From assembly GCA_006503535.1 (NCBI GenBank), contig QYRS01000003.1:2356001-2420000 (forward strand): 64,000 nt of DNA, read 5' to 3'. Position numbers and translations under genes: made by a program. Below, one piece after another: positions 25,072 to 35,408 of the stretch. Source of the stretch: Arthrinium phaeospermum. Lineage: Eukaryota; Ascomycota; Sordariomycetes; Amphisphaeriales; Apiosporaceae. How positions within the stretch are numbered: the first letter of the stretch is position 1; every line of letters begins with the position of its first letter. The notes beneath the pieces were generated by a model. That model saw only the letters and a list, made by a program, of their open reading frames with translations. It made no database searches and was not told where the DNA came from.

Positions 25072-26577
25072 ATGGTTACAGTCACTAGAGCGACCCGTCA
25101 ATCCCTGACGGTGGTGGACAACCGGACGGGCAAGACCTACGAGGTCCCCATCAAGGACAACTCGGTGCTCGCCACGGACTTCAAGAAGATCAGCGCCCAG
25201 GCCGGCCCCAATGATCGGAAGGAGGATGAGACGGACCAGGGCTTGCGGGTGTTTGACCCGGCCTACATGAACACGGCCGTCGTGCACAGCAGAATCACCT
25301 ACATCAACGGCCAGGAGGGCATCTTGCGCTACCGCGGCTACCCCATCCAGCAGCTGGTCAAGAAGAGCAACTTCCTCGAGACGGCCTATCTGCTGCTCTA
25401 CGGCGACCTGCCCACCAACGGGCAGTGTAGCCGCTGGCAGGATGAGGTCATGCACCACACCTACGTCCACACGGACATTGAGAACATGTTCAAGTCGTTC
25501 CGCTACGACTCTCACCCCATGTCCATGCTGACCTCGGCCTTCGCCACCCTGGGCGCCTTCGCGCCCGAGGCCAACCCCTCGCTTGCGGGCCAGAAGCTTT
25601 ACACCAACGCCGCGTCTGGCGACCCCCGCGCCCTCGAGGTTCTGGACAAGCAGATCCTGCGCATCATCGGGAAGGCGCCCACCTTAGCCGCCGCTGCGTA
25701 CCGGATGCGCCAGGGCCGGCCCTTCAACCGCCCTGCACAGGGCCTGTCGTACACCGGCAACTTCCTGTACCTGCTGGATAACCTATCGGGCCACCAGTAT
25801 CAGCCCCACCCGGTCCTGGAGAAGGCGCTCGACGCGCTGTTCATCCTCCACGCCGACCACGAAGTCAACTGCTCCACCGCCACTGTCCTACAGGTTGGGT
25901 CTTCGCTGGTTGACCCCTACAGCGTCGTCGCTGCTGCGTGTGCCGCTCTTTACGGGCCCTCGCACGGCGGCGCGTCCGAGTCGGCCATCCGGATGCTCAT
26001 CGAGATCGGGTCGCCCGAGAACGTGCCGGCGTTCATGGAGAAGGTAGAGAAGCGCGAGCGCGTGCTGGTGGGGTTCGGGCACCGCGTCTACAAGAACGTG
26101 GACCCGCGCTCGACGGCGATCCGGGAGCTGGCCGAGGAGGTGTTCAAGGTGACGGGGCGCAACCAGCTGCTAGACACGGCGCTGACGCTGGCCGACTACG
26201 CGCGCAAGTCCGAGTTCATGCGCAAGCGCAACCTGTACCCCAACGTGGACTTCTACTCGGGGCTCATCTACCAGGCCATGGGCTTCCCGCTCGACTTCTA
26301 CCCGGTCCTGTTCGCGGTGCCGCGCTGCGTCGGCTGGCTCGCCCACTGGCGCCAGATGATGCTGAGCCCCGGCGGCGTCAAGATCTGGCGGCCCCGCCAG
26401 CTCTACGTCGGCGAGGGCGAGCGCGACTACGTCGACGCCGCGGACCGCCAGGAAAAGGCCGGGGCCACCATCTTCGAGGGGCCCGTGCAGGTCGAGCACG
26501 GCGGGGATAGCAAGAGGAATGTGTTGGCGTCCTACAAGGATGAGACGGGCAGGACTTGGGGGAAGAGCAAGTTGTAA
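25072..26577 (+). CDS. Peroxisomal citrate synthase, bacterial-type, with C-terminal SKL
   Basis: A single exon encodes 501 aa. The enzyme condenses acetyl-CoA with oxaloacetate to citrate. Active-site blocks are present: GPSHGGASE (His near residue 298), GFGHRVYKNVDPR (His near 337) and NVDFYSG (Asp near 392). The HADHEVNCSTATV segment resembles hexameric bacterial (GltA-like, type II) synthases rather than the mitochondrial type. There is no N-terminal presequence, and the last three residues are SKL, a canonical PTS1. It should therefore act in peroxisomes in the glyoxylate cycle and fatty-acid/acetate growth, analogous to yeast Cit2 but apparently of a different branch. The first ATG after the leader was chosen. 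A methylcitrate synthase activity cannot be excluded from sequence alone. Confidence 0.92.
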   Translation: MVTVTRATRQSLTVVDNRTGKTYEVPIKDNSVLATDFKKISAQAGPNDRKEDETDQGLRVFDPAYMNTAVVHSRITYINGQEGILRYRGYPIQQLVKKSNFLETAYLLLYGDLPTNGQCSRWQDEVMHHTYVHTDIENMFKSFRYDSHPMSMLTSAFATLGAFAPEANPSLAGQKLYTNAASGDPRALEVLDKQILRIIGKAPTLAAAAYRMRQGRPFNRPAQGLSYTGNFLYLLDNLSGHQYQPHPVLEKALDALFILHADHEVNCSTATVLQVGSSLVDPYSVVAAACAALYGPSHGGASESAIRMLIEIGSPENVPAFMEKVEKRERVLVGFGHRVYKNVDPRSTAIRELAEEVFKVTGRNQLLDTALTLADYARKSEFMRKRNLYPNVDFYSGLIYQAMGFPLDFYPVLFAVPRCVGWLAHWRQMMLSPGGVKIWRPRQLYVGEGERDYVDAADRQEKAGATIFEGPVQVEHGGDSKRNVLASYKDETGRTWGKSKL

Positions 26578-26887
26578 TCGAGAGTGTAAGAGTGTGTATG
26601 GCTACGAGGCGGAGTGAAATATCGATTAATTAGTTGGTTTGCTACTACCGTCGTTCTTGTCTGTCTGTCCTGGCTCAGGTCTTGCTGGTGTTATGGGAAG
26701 CAACCAGTAGCAGTGTGTGTGTACGATGGGTATCATCATGCCAATAGACTGAAGTGTGTTTTTATTGATTTTGTTCACCTACCTGGATTGATGGCAAAAG
26801 CATGCTACGACTCGTCTGATTGGAAGTGCCACTGGGTGTGCTGTGTTAGGGGGAAGAGGGGTGAGTGGCGGCCAGGTCCAACAATAG
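26578..26887. other. Citrate synthase 3' region
   Basis: This is the 3' UTR and spacer before a dispersed repeat; I see no gene. Confidence 0.5.
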
Positions 26888-27214
26888 GGGTGGGGGACAG
26901 CAATTGTGAAAAGGGAGGGAGGGTAGGTTAATAGTTCCAAATAATTTGTCCTGTTGTCAAGTGGGCAAGCGGGCAAATGGTCAAGTGGTTAAGCGTGTGG
27001 TTCACATTCGAAGGACAGGTGTTGTAGGTACATATCCCGGTGTTGCGGTCCTAGGGTCCCCTCCCTCTGACGGACTTACCAGCACAACCTAACGGAGGTG
27101 TGTACATGCAGCATCCCCTGTATAGGGATTTCCTGGGCACGTATGTGCTAACCTGGGAATACCCCTATCGACCGGATGTGTTCAACCGTGAAATCATTCG
27201 GCGACTCTTTTTTT
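26888..27214 (+). repeat. tRNA-like dispersed repeat, copy 1 (possible SINE relic)
   Basis: The first 60 bases align by eye with 35106-35165: both run through GGGTAGGTTAA into an A/T-rich stretch. Both then carry an A-box-like TGGTCRAGTGG (here 26979-26989), a later TTACCAGCA and a terminal T tract (here 27208-27214). An internal A-box with a T tract about 230 bp downstream suggests descent from a polymerase III transcribed element. No clean B-box or target-site duplication was found. Confidence 0.4.
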
Positions 27215-27710
27215 CCCCTCTCTTTTGCTTTGTTCAGATGTCTTCTTCCTTTTTTTTCTTTTTTTTTCTTTTTCGTTTCTTGACCTACTGCTTGATCCTA
27301 TCACCATACTGCAATGCCTTGAGCGTCACTGTAGTTCCTGAGTTCAAGAAACTGCAGAGCAGTCTTTTTCATCTTCACTCTTCGCTTTTCATAGTTGCAT
27401 CCAGAGCCTCCATAACAAGCCCAGCCTGCTCAAGCATGGCAGCATCCTCTCACCATATCAGAGCACCCTAATGCCTCGTTTAAGGTGTGAATTCATAATG
27501 TCAGCTTCACCTTCGACTCACGATCCCTTCACCTTCGGTTTGTAGTGTTTTTGCTAGCTTATTGGAACCCTGTACTACGAAGGTTAACCAACTTCTTCTC
27601 AACTTGAAATCCACTCTCGCACCATAGCATCTGAAATCATCGGAACCAAGGTAAAACATATACCAGTCTATGTGATTCTGATTGTGTCTTAACCAATTAC
27701 AGGATGCGCT
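27215..27710. other. Pyrimidine-rich spacer and leader of WFW-A with a 5' UTR intron
   Basis: A long C/T tract lies at 27208-27280. A likely 5' UTR intron runs from 27651 (GTAAAA) to 27702 (TTACAG) with a CTTAAC branch site, ending only 8 bases before the ATG of the next gene. Confidence 0.5.
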
Positions 27711-29171
27711 ATGGCGCAGCCAAATGCTCGTCCGGTCCATCTGGCTATCCGTAGCCCAGATCTCACGCTCGACCACACGTCACTGGCGCCGTTCGCAGCC
27801 TTTGTCGACCGACCCCAATCGCCCTTCGTTGCGCCCAGCTCCCGAAGGACGAGAGAAGTTGTTGAGCGCCACCTGATAGTCCTGTTTGGCCTCATCCACG
27901 TCTACAGACCTTTCGCCGAGGTCGAATGGTTCTGGTCGACGATCACGCGCCAGTGGCTCTGTCTGGAGATCTCCACCCCGGCAACAACAAAAAAGGTCAA
28001 GGAGCTGACCCATATCGTGCTTGAAGCCCGCGGCATCGACGAGTACATGAATCCCACTCGGCACGCCCCACGAACCCACTTGGGAAACCTCGTCGACGCC
28101 TGGGCCGAACATGTGAGACGCATGTATCCCGATCCCATCACCATCAACCCGCACCCGGAACCACGGCTGTTGCGGGCTTACAGAAGGGCCCAGACCACAG
28201 TCGACGGCACGATTCAAGCGAGTCCTCACCGCATCTTTGCTCGCAACCACCAAATATGTAAGATCATCCTACTTTTGTATGCAATGCTCGAGATGGAAGA
28301 GAAATCGACTGACGTATGATGCCGCCATAGTTAACGGCCGCCCTGTTTCCGCTGCATTGCTCCCGGCACCTGCGGTGACTTACGCCAGTGCTGTTCAGGC
28401 TACTGCGGCTTCCATCACTGCTACTGCTGCCGCCTCCCCTACCGCCACCACCCAGCCTGCTGCCATTGCCCCCATTGCTGCCGTCGTCTCTACTGGTGCT
28501 ACTCAGTCTGCTGCCCCAACTATTGTCGCAGCTGTTCCGACTGGTAAGTGGCTTCCGATGTTTATTCCTTCCTATTTCAGCGATCATCCATTTCAACCCC
28601 ATTGCTTGCTCCCTATTATTCTAGTGTGTCTTGGTGGAAGACGTGATTCTCCGGAAGATGCATTTCTTTCCTTTTGAGATATTATGTCTGATCATAAAAG
28701 AACAAATACTGATTTCTAGAGTGGATAGGAAATAATCGAGCTACTACTGCTATTGGCCCTAATGCCGCCGCCCAGTCTGTCGCCGAGACTCCCACCGGTA
28801 CTCCTCAGTCTGCTGCCTCAACCGCTGCTGTTGCTACCGACACAACTCAGTCAGAAGGCCTCACAGCTGCCACAACTGTCACAACTGCTTCTGCCGCCTC
28901 CGGTTCATCAAAGAACTCAGGTTCTGAGGCTACACAAGGAGAGGTTGGTGATGTTGTCGAGATGCCCTTGCCTGCTCCCGTGACCACTGAGACTGACCCT
29001 GGGTCTAACTCAGCTTCTGGCCTGGTTTCCGCTACCGGTTCAGCGTCTGGTTCTTCTAACAGCGCTATCGTCGATGCTACCGAGTCTGGTTCGGTCTCAC
29101 CAACTGCTTCACCGACCGATAAGTCGCAACGAGCGCAAGCAGAGAAGAAGAAATCTGAGAATCAGAAGTAG
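27711..29171 (+). CDS. Orphan protein WFW-A: W-F-W-S-T domain plus Ala/Thr/Ser-rich tail
   Basis: I do not recognise this family. Exons 27711-28257, 28331-28543 and 28720-29171 join to 403 aa. Residues about 48-135 form a conserved domain (ERHLIVLFGLI, WFWSTITRQWL, THLGNLVDAWAEH) shared with WFW-B at 36.4 kb. The first coding intron falls in phase 1 after the same FARN/FAHN segment in both genes, so they are true paralogues. Residues from about 183 are low-complexity Ala/Thr/Ser/Pro, ending in a basic KKKSENQK. There is no signal peptide or membrane segment, so it is probably intracellular. The MAQP start follows a 5' UTR intron, as in the neighbours. An out-of-frame ATG lies 8 bases upstream. 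Confidence 0.75.
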
Positions 29172-29869
29172 CAGGTGCGAATCCGCCTCCAGGATACTGA
29201 TGCGTAAAGTTGAGCACGAAGATTGTGAATATGGGAAATGTGTCATTGGCTCTAGCTTGTCCAAAAGGGTCAACCAGCGAGGAAGGGGAACAGGAGCCAG
29301 CAGCATGGAACTATCGCCAGTCAAAGCTGTCAGAGCTTGTAGGAAATGGATGCAAATAGTAGAACAGCACATTGATAGACACAACCCTTGTCGACGTTTC
29401 ATTCAGACGTTGGATGACAGATGCCAGAGGGCTGGTCAGTACTTCATAATCGATTCAGTCGCCCGAGATTAGGGGCGGTTGGGCTTTACTGCCCAATGAA
29501 AAGAGCATCTTGAACAGCCTTCTGTTCTCCAAGTCATGTATGCGCACTCGGAGCTCAAACCGGTGAATTCGGGATATGTGCTCTTAGCTACCCAAGGAAT
29601 GAGCAGCTATTACTACTGGCCATAGTAAAATCTTGGGCTTCATTGGCCATACAGTCGCTGGCATCGTAATTCTCTGAGAGAAGAACACTTTCCAGGCCCT
29701 CGTATGCGTGGATTTCGAGGCGTGTGGTCGTAGAACAGGCGAAGAGTGGTGCGGATTCAATGAAAGGCAGCAACTGGAAATGAATATTCTCCCTGTTGGG
29801 TTAATCAAGTAGTCATTCACTCAACATCTTGTTCTTCTGCGTAGTAGGGAAAGTGTGTATGCTATGCTC
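29172..29869. other. 3' region of WFW-A
   Basis: No supportable gene. The open frames on either strand lack splice context. Confidence 0.4.
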
Positions 29870-30256
29870 GCGCAGTTGGGTGATAATCCCAAATAGCCGA
29901 CCTTTTTCCAAAACCACGGGTGGTCGAGTGGTCAGGACTGAAGAAACGGCAAACATATCGACTGCGAGGAGCACCAGCCCGCCCCTGTCATTCCATCTTC
30001 CTCTCCACACGTAAAAACTACCCAGAAAAGTCAGAGAAAAAGCTCAAAAGAGCGCAGACCGACTTCGCGCCGTGTACGGTCACGGCGTGGACGGTGACAT
30101 CTGACTTCACACCGTGAATGGATGTAGCGGTATGAGCACCCACGGAGTGAATCACCACCCATGAAATGGGTGTGTTCAAATCCGGCGTGAATCACCTTGA
30201 AGTGGGTGTGTTCGAATCCGACTCCTGCCACAGATCACCCATCTTTTTTTTTTTTT
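29870..30256 (+). repeat. tRNA-like dispersed repeat, copy 2, with internal tandem duplication and T-tract terminator
   Basis: An A-box-like TGGTCGAGTGGT lies at 29921-29932. A B-box-like GTTCGAATCC lies at about 30209-30218, followed 25 bases later by 13 T residues (30244-30256), a typical polymerase III stop. The B-box part is duplicated: 30147-30186 and 30187-30222 both run from GTGAATCACC to GTGTTCRAATCCG. The 5' part is more diverged from copies 1 and 3 than those are from each other. The A-to-B distance (about 280 bp) is too long for a functional tRNA. Confidence 0.4.
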
Positions 30257-31730
30257 AATTCTCCCTCTCGCTCTTTTCCCACCCACCCTTCTTCTTTTGA
30301 TCCCTTCTATCTGCCCTCCGCCCTCCATCCCCCTGGCTTGAGAAAGAGTGAACGGCGGCCTTCCACCCACACTGCTTCTCTTGTCACCTACAACCATTCG
30401 ATTCTAAGCATCTGGCATAGCTTTATTTGGGTTTCTCCCCCACGATTTCCGGGCTATTATTCAAGTCTGCTTGCTGACTGACTTGGCCATAGTGTGGGCC
30501 ATGGCCGATTCCCTTGAGGTCTAGCCTTTCGAAGCATTCTTGCATTTGAGAAACGGGCTTCTTACCCAGTACGTCGGGTTTACTCAATCGTGCACGTTCG
30601 AGTTCGGTTCACTCTGTTACAGACTTACATGACATCTTCGGGTGGCTGCTCATCATCCTTACCGCCCTGTGCGCTCGGGAACTCGCAACACTTGAAATGC
30701 TACTTATGGACTGACATCTACCTTATTGATTTGCTTCCCTTCTCGAAGGGTAAACCAGCCTTTTGTCCAACTACTGTCTTCTGTTTTGGTCGGAAACGAA
30801 TGATGTGCTTGCGGGGTTGGATGTGCTGTAATAGAACAGAGGAGGGTGTTTTTGGTAATGGTAATGACGATCCTGGCCAGACTCACCAGTAAGCAAGCAG
30901 GATAGATGGCGGCAATGTATACTGCGTATATATGAGCCCCAGGACGTTCTGGGGCTTACCTTCACAGGTCCGGTAAGACGTAGGTCAAACACCATGTGCT
31001 CGTTGTAGCGGTAGCATTTCATCCGTGGTTGCCTCCTAGAGATCGATTTGCCATATCTGCCCTTACATAATAGTAAAAGAATAGAAATGATGAGTTGACA
31101 CACTTTCCCATTGTCTATCTCGGGAGCATGCCTCTCCTTTAGCAGATGAATGGCATTCAAGCTAGTGATACTCTCCATACTCCAGTTGCAATAAGACGTC
31201 ACGATACCAGGGCCTCAATCAGTGGCAATCGTCACTATTGCCTGCAGCTTGGAGTCGCCGCTCTTACGTTTCTGGTCATGGCAGGGAAACATGCTTGCTG
31301 CTGGTTGCTAAAATGATTCTTTCAAACGAAGTTCAGGCTGTTGTGTTTTGGTTCCTGTAATAGAGATTGCCTGATGCGTCAATGTGCCTTTTCAGCAGGT
31401 CCTTTTAGACTTACATATCGAGATATGTAAGAGCTCTGTGAAATCCTAGTGAGTACATCGTGAGGGAGCATCTATTGAAAGTGTGAGTTGAACCCCTCCT
31501 CCTTACCTTGTATTCAAACCCTGGATAATCTGATTGTTCTAGGTGAAGCACCTTAATTACCACTCAGGTCTAAAGACTTCTTGCCAACTTGAAGTCCAAG
31601 TCTTCCCCCAACATCACCACAACACGAGCCCAACTGATCACAAACAAGTCCAACTACCTGCGAGGTCCGTCACTTCTACCTTCGCTCTCTTATTGCTGCT
31701 AACTGGCATGATCGCAGTGCGTATTCAACC
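30257..31730. other. Spacer before CC-1, including a probable 5' UTR intron
   Basis: No supportable gene was found before CC-1. Near the 3' end a branch site (GCTAAC) and acceptor (ATCGCAG, ending 31716) lie 14 bases before the CC-1 ATG, the same arrangement as in the neighbouring orphan genes. Confidence 0.4.
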
Positions 31731-32284
31731 ATGGCTCCACCTCGTCGCGTCTTGGTCCCTTCCGGCCTCAAGCGCGAACTTAAGCGCAACTCCGGCGACA
31801 ACTTCGGGCGTCTTGACTTCAAGCCAGGTATGTGGTGCCAGCCAAACTTCAACTTCAACATATCAATCGGAAGGGGGAGTACTATTATTTTTTCCCCCGA
31901 GAGAAGGATCATAACTAATCATCCACGTACACTTTGCTACATACAGATCAAGAGAGTCGGGCCACGGCACCCGCCACTTCCTCGAAGTCTCCAGTTACTG
32001 GATCATCTACGACCATGAAGCCTGGCGGAGGACCACGCAAGGATGTCGCTCCTAGCCAGTCTCCCTAGGAAGAGCGACGCGCCAACATACTGTGGAAGTG
32101 CTTTGAAGAGCTGGAGAAGGTCGATGCAGAGATTCGCAATTTCGACCTTTGGGCTAGAGGACACCGCGGTTGGACTGACGAACGCCGTCGTTGGGCTGAG
32201 GGACACCGCCGCAACCTGATGCAGCGGCGTGGACATTGGGATGGAAAGCTCAATGATGCTACATCTGACTACTGGGCCATCTGA
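31731..32284 (+). pseudogene. Orphan coiled-coil gene CC-1, interrupted by one in-frame TAG
   Basis: Exons 31731-31827 and 31947-32284 join in frame, with a phase-1 intron as in CC-2 and CC-3. The frame opens with MAPPRRVLV, meets TAG at 32066-32068, then stays open for 71 codons to TGA at 32282. The part after the stop is clearly protein-like: basic, rich in Trp/Arg/Glu, with four heptads on a 21-bp DNA period (WARGHRG, WTDERRR and so on). Three readings are possible: a gene broken by a CAG-to-TAG change, a retained intron (the TAG follows a pyrimidine-rich acceptor-like CTCCCTAG, but the only matching donor, GTTACT at 31994, is weak), or two alternative C-termini. I favour a broken copy. 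Function unknown. Confidence 0.5.
32150..32233 (+). repeat. 21-bp coding tandem repeat (4 heptads) in CC-1
   Basis: Four consecutive 21-bp units encode heptads, three beginning with Trp and rich in Arg/Glu/Gly. The same 21-bp period occurs in CC-2 and WFW-B. Confidence 0.6.
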
Positions 32285-32899
32285 AGCCGTGGCCAGGCGA
32301 TGGTTGGTTTGATTGGGAATATGGAACAGGATCTTGTCTCCTCCGCCCATTGTCTGGCTGATACAGAGGAGATATGCGCTTAGGAGCGTCATGTATGAGC
32401 GGGCCAACGACTGCCCTGACACCACCATGCCTTACATGCGTACATTCTTGTTCAGGGCATCATGAATAGCTATTTGGTCTGCACCTGACCTGGACAACAT
32501 AGATCCCGAAGAAAGTGAACAACACGAGTGTTGACCCAATGAAGCTATCTTGACTCATCGTGCTCGACCCGAGGAGCTGCAGATGTAATTTGTACTGTTA
32601 CGGTTTCTACCACAGGACCACAGTTGATTGGGATTGAGGGTGTGTCTTGACTAGGTGCAATTTTCGTTTACTGAGATGACCACCTTCCTTTCGTTCGTCT
32701 GCACTTTTCGTAGGCATTCAATTGTTTTGACTTTGTCACTCCCCAACCTATCTTGCCAGCTTCGCGAACCGAAATTATTCTCTCAACAACAACAACACCA
32801 CCACAATCAGCCATCAGCTGCCAACCGTACCCACCCAAGGAATCCGTGTGTTTCCCATTTCACTTTTGGTCGGTTTTGTGTTGTTTCGCAGCAAGAACG
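32285..32899. other. CC-1 3' side and CC-2 leader
   Basis: No gene of its own. An acceptor (TTTCGCAG, ending 32891) lies 8 bases before the CC-2 ATG and probably closes a 5' UTR intron. Confidence 0.45.
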
Positions 32900-33560
32900 A
32901 TGGCGCAGAACAAGACCTCGTCGGAGCATCTGGCCACGCAAATGGCAGAGCTTGCTCTGGAACACTCAGGTACCGCAAACACCCTCGCTCATTCATTCGA
33001 ACGACATAGCTGAATGATGATGATCCATAGGCCAGAACATCCCCGATGTAGCTTATGGTACCGTTAATACCGCCAACAACCAAGCTGCCCCCGCCGGAAT
33101 TACCTCCACTGCTTCTGCTGGCATCACCCCTGCCATTCGTATCTACGGACGATCAGCGATCCGTTCGGAATCCAAGAGAGACAGAGAGAAGAAACGCCAT
33201 CAACAGCGCATGAACAGATTGTTGCGCGACCTGGTCTTTCACAATGGCCAGAAGGCGAGGAGAGTGCTGCGCGATATCTATGGAAACCTACAACACACTC
33301 GTCAAGACCTACTCGACGCCCGCGAGAACTTGCGCGACATCCGTGATGAGCTACTAGAGGTCCGTGAAGAGCTACGCGAGATTCGTGTAGAGCTACGCGA
33401 GACTCGTGGGGAAACACGTGGAGCTCGTAGATTCCTACGCGAGATGGCCGGGGCCGAGCGTGAACTGGATGAGAGACAGCGTGTTCTGGTTGAGCGGGAG
33501 CGCTCAGAGGATGAGAACCTGCGCGTGGTCTTGGAGAGTTATCGCCGAGTCTGTGAGTAG
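32900..33560 (+). CDS. Orphan coiled-coil protein CC-2
   Basis: Not a recognised family. Exons 32900-32969 and 33031-33560 join to 199 aa. The 70-nt first exon (MAQN start, ending phase 1) and the TANNQAAPAG motif early in exon 2 match CC-3 at the same positions. Residues about 60-75 are strongly basic (SKRDREKKRHQQR) and could be a nuclear signal. From about residue 82, nine heptads (LRDIRDE, LLEVREE, LREIRVE) predict a long coiled coil, hence dimers or larger assemblies. There is no signal peptide. The frame stops at TAG 33558-33560 but stays protein-like beyond it: five codons, a second TAG at 33576-33578, then 31 codons to TGA 33672. The ancestral protein was therefore probably longer. 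Confidence 0.65.
33267..33455 (+). repeat. 21-bp coding tandem repeat (9 heptads) in CC-2
   Basis: Nine diverged 21-bp units each encode one heptad, mostly starting with Leu and rich in Arg/Glu/Asp, making a charged coiled coil. Confidence 0.75.
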
Positions 33561-34269
33561 GTTGTGGTCTACAAATAGGACGGCGACCATCAGGACTGGC
33601 AGCAGTATCTGCTCACTGCCCAAACTGCTCAGGATGGTTTTCTGGTTCGCCCTGCCGTGTGTTGCCTGGGTTGACATGTCATCTGGTATGATGTTGGTTG
33701 AATATCACAACTTGGCAGGCGCGTCAGGTAATGGAAAAGGACAAGGCGGGTTTGAGAATCCGGCGCTGCCATTCCTGGCAGGGCCTGAGGTATTCATGAT
33801 GCTTTACCAATAGACTTTGTTGATCGGATCTGAGATGAGAAGCATCAGTAGCAAGGTACTGAGGATGGTAAATCCAATAGGAACATCCCCCTCTTCTCAG
33901 AAACGGACACGCGTAATTAAGCCTCATAATTATGAACTCGGTCACCCAATCGTTCTCTATGCTACAAAGCAGATGGCACTGAGCGCCGGGGAAGAATCCA
34001 CAATCTATTGACCCTGCTGTGTTCAATTGTTCTTATTGCCGTCTTGGTTTCACGCTTGATTGAGAGCCTACACAGGTTCCTTCCCTTTACGTTATTAATT
34101 CTAGCTTTTGGAAGCAAGCCAGGTCAACCGGACTTTTCTCAACATCATCACCAGCAACATCTGCCATTCGACGACCATTGAGCCCTGGTAATCTGGTGAG
34201 ACCCATCATGAATTTCAGCGTACCTACGCATTGCTTATCACCCATACTGACATAGTCGCAAGATGAAAG
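33561..34269. other. Decayed 3' end of CC-2 and CC-3 leader with 5' UTR intron
   Basis: 33561-33674 continues the CC-2 frame behind two TAG codons. A likely 5' UTR intron of CC-3 runs from 34188 (GTAATC) to 34262 with a CTGAC branch site, ending 7 bases before the CC-3 ATG. An out-of-frame ATG at 34263 opens a short upstream frame. Confidence 0.45.
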
Positions 34270-34832
34270 ATGGCACAACCTCAGACTTTGCAGGACTATC
34301 AGGCCATGGCAGACTCAGGCGCCACTCTTGAGAACACAGGTGAGAACAGCATCATATCATCTACTGATAATGAAGGCATGTGGGACTAACAGGTGGACAT
34401 TCCAAAGGCCAGGACCAAGTCAACACCGGACCTGTCCAGAGCATGGCTGCCACTGCCAACAACCAAGCTGTCCCTGCCGGTCCCATCTCGGTTTCTCGCA
34501 CTTCCCGACAGACGGTAGAATCTGAGATGAAAGCTAGGAAGCGCGAGTCACAAGCAAGAATGCGGACCGATCCTGAGTATCGCCGCTCCATGAGAGCCCG
34601 CAACACCCTACGCCGCCTGCTCCTGCTTCAAAGGCGCCAGATTAAGTTAATTCGGCGCACAACGAATAAATTACTCCATCGAGCCAATCGGCAGCTACAG
34701 GCAGTGGAATGGTGCAAAGCCCCGAAGGCAGTTGGCGCGGACGTCGAGGCCGGTCATGATGCAGAAGATGATACGGACGATGAAGAAGACGGAGATGACG
34801 CGGACCACCATACTGGATCTTCGTCTAACTGA
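34270..34832 (+). CDS. Orphan basic/helical protein CC-3, paralogue of CC-2
   Basis: Not a recognised family. Exons 34270-34339 and 34393-34832 join to 169 aa. Exon 1 is 70 nt and phase 1, exactly as in CC-2; MAQP..LENTG aligns with MAQN..LEHSG, and TANNQAVPAG in exon 2 matches TANNQAAPAG. Residues about 55-120 are very Arg/Lys-rich and helical with Leu at heptad-like spacing (RRLLLLQRRQIKLIRR), suggesting a coiled coil or nucleic-acid contact. The last 35 residues are acidic (DDTDDEEDGDDAD). No signal peptide or membrane helix is seen. The start was chosen by homology with CC-2, over an out-of-frame ATG 7 bases upstream. Confidence 0.65.
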
Positions 34833-35105
34833 GCTAGACGTTAGGGGCAGCATGAAAGAAGGATATTTAGTACGGGGGACATGGATTTGCAGTTCCCGGT
34901 TCAGGCCAACATCTAATGGGCAGCTTCACACTATTGCTTCCGCTGGCCCACCGCCTTTGATGGCAGACTCAGAATAACCACCAAGATAGCATCCCACAAT
35001 AATACATGCATATACAGTCAAGTGTTATTTCGCTTGTAGGCCTGCCAATAAGTTGCGTAGTTGAGAGCAGTTTTGAAATTGGGGCAAAGTCCAGTAATAG
35101 GGGGG
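34833..35105. other. CC-3 3' region
   Basis: Spacer with no supportable gene. Confidence 0.4.
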
Positions 35106-35408
35106 TGGCTGGTGTGGGGCAGCTCAATTGGCCAAAGGGGCACGAGGGTAGGTTAAGTATCTAAATTACTGCCTTCTTTTCCAACAAGTTGGTCGAGTGG
35201 TAAAACAGTCGATTCAATGCCCGGTGTGGTTGGAGCCGCTGATACACTTGGTTAGGCGGCTTACCAGCATGGGCTTCGAGCGCGGTCGTGGCAGGCTTTT
35301 CAGATACACTTCTGGATTCTACCTACGTGCGAAGGACATCCCCTGGCGGGGGGTGTAAGCATTGATCAACAACAACCTCACCAACTTGTTTTTTTTTTTT
35401 TTTTTTTT
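35106..35408 (+). repeat. tRNA-like dispersed repeat, copy 3
   Basis: This copy aligns with copy 1 through GGGTAGGTTAA, an A-box-like TGGTCGAGTGG (35190-35200), a GCTTACCAGCA segment and a terminal run of about 20 T (35389-35408), which continues as a pyrimidine tract. Like copy 1, it lies upstream of a WFW gene. Confidence 0.4.

Noticed and set aside
30147..30256. A functional tRNA gene around the GTTCGAATCC box
   Set aside because: No cloverleaf can be drawn; the A-box is about 280 bp away and the B-box part is tandemly duplicated, so it is listed as a repeat.
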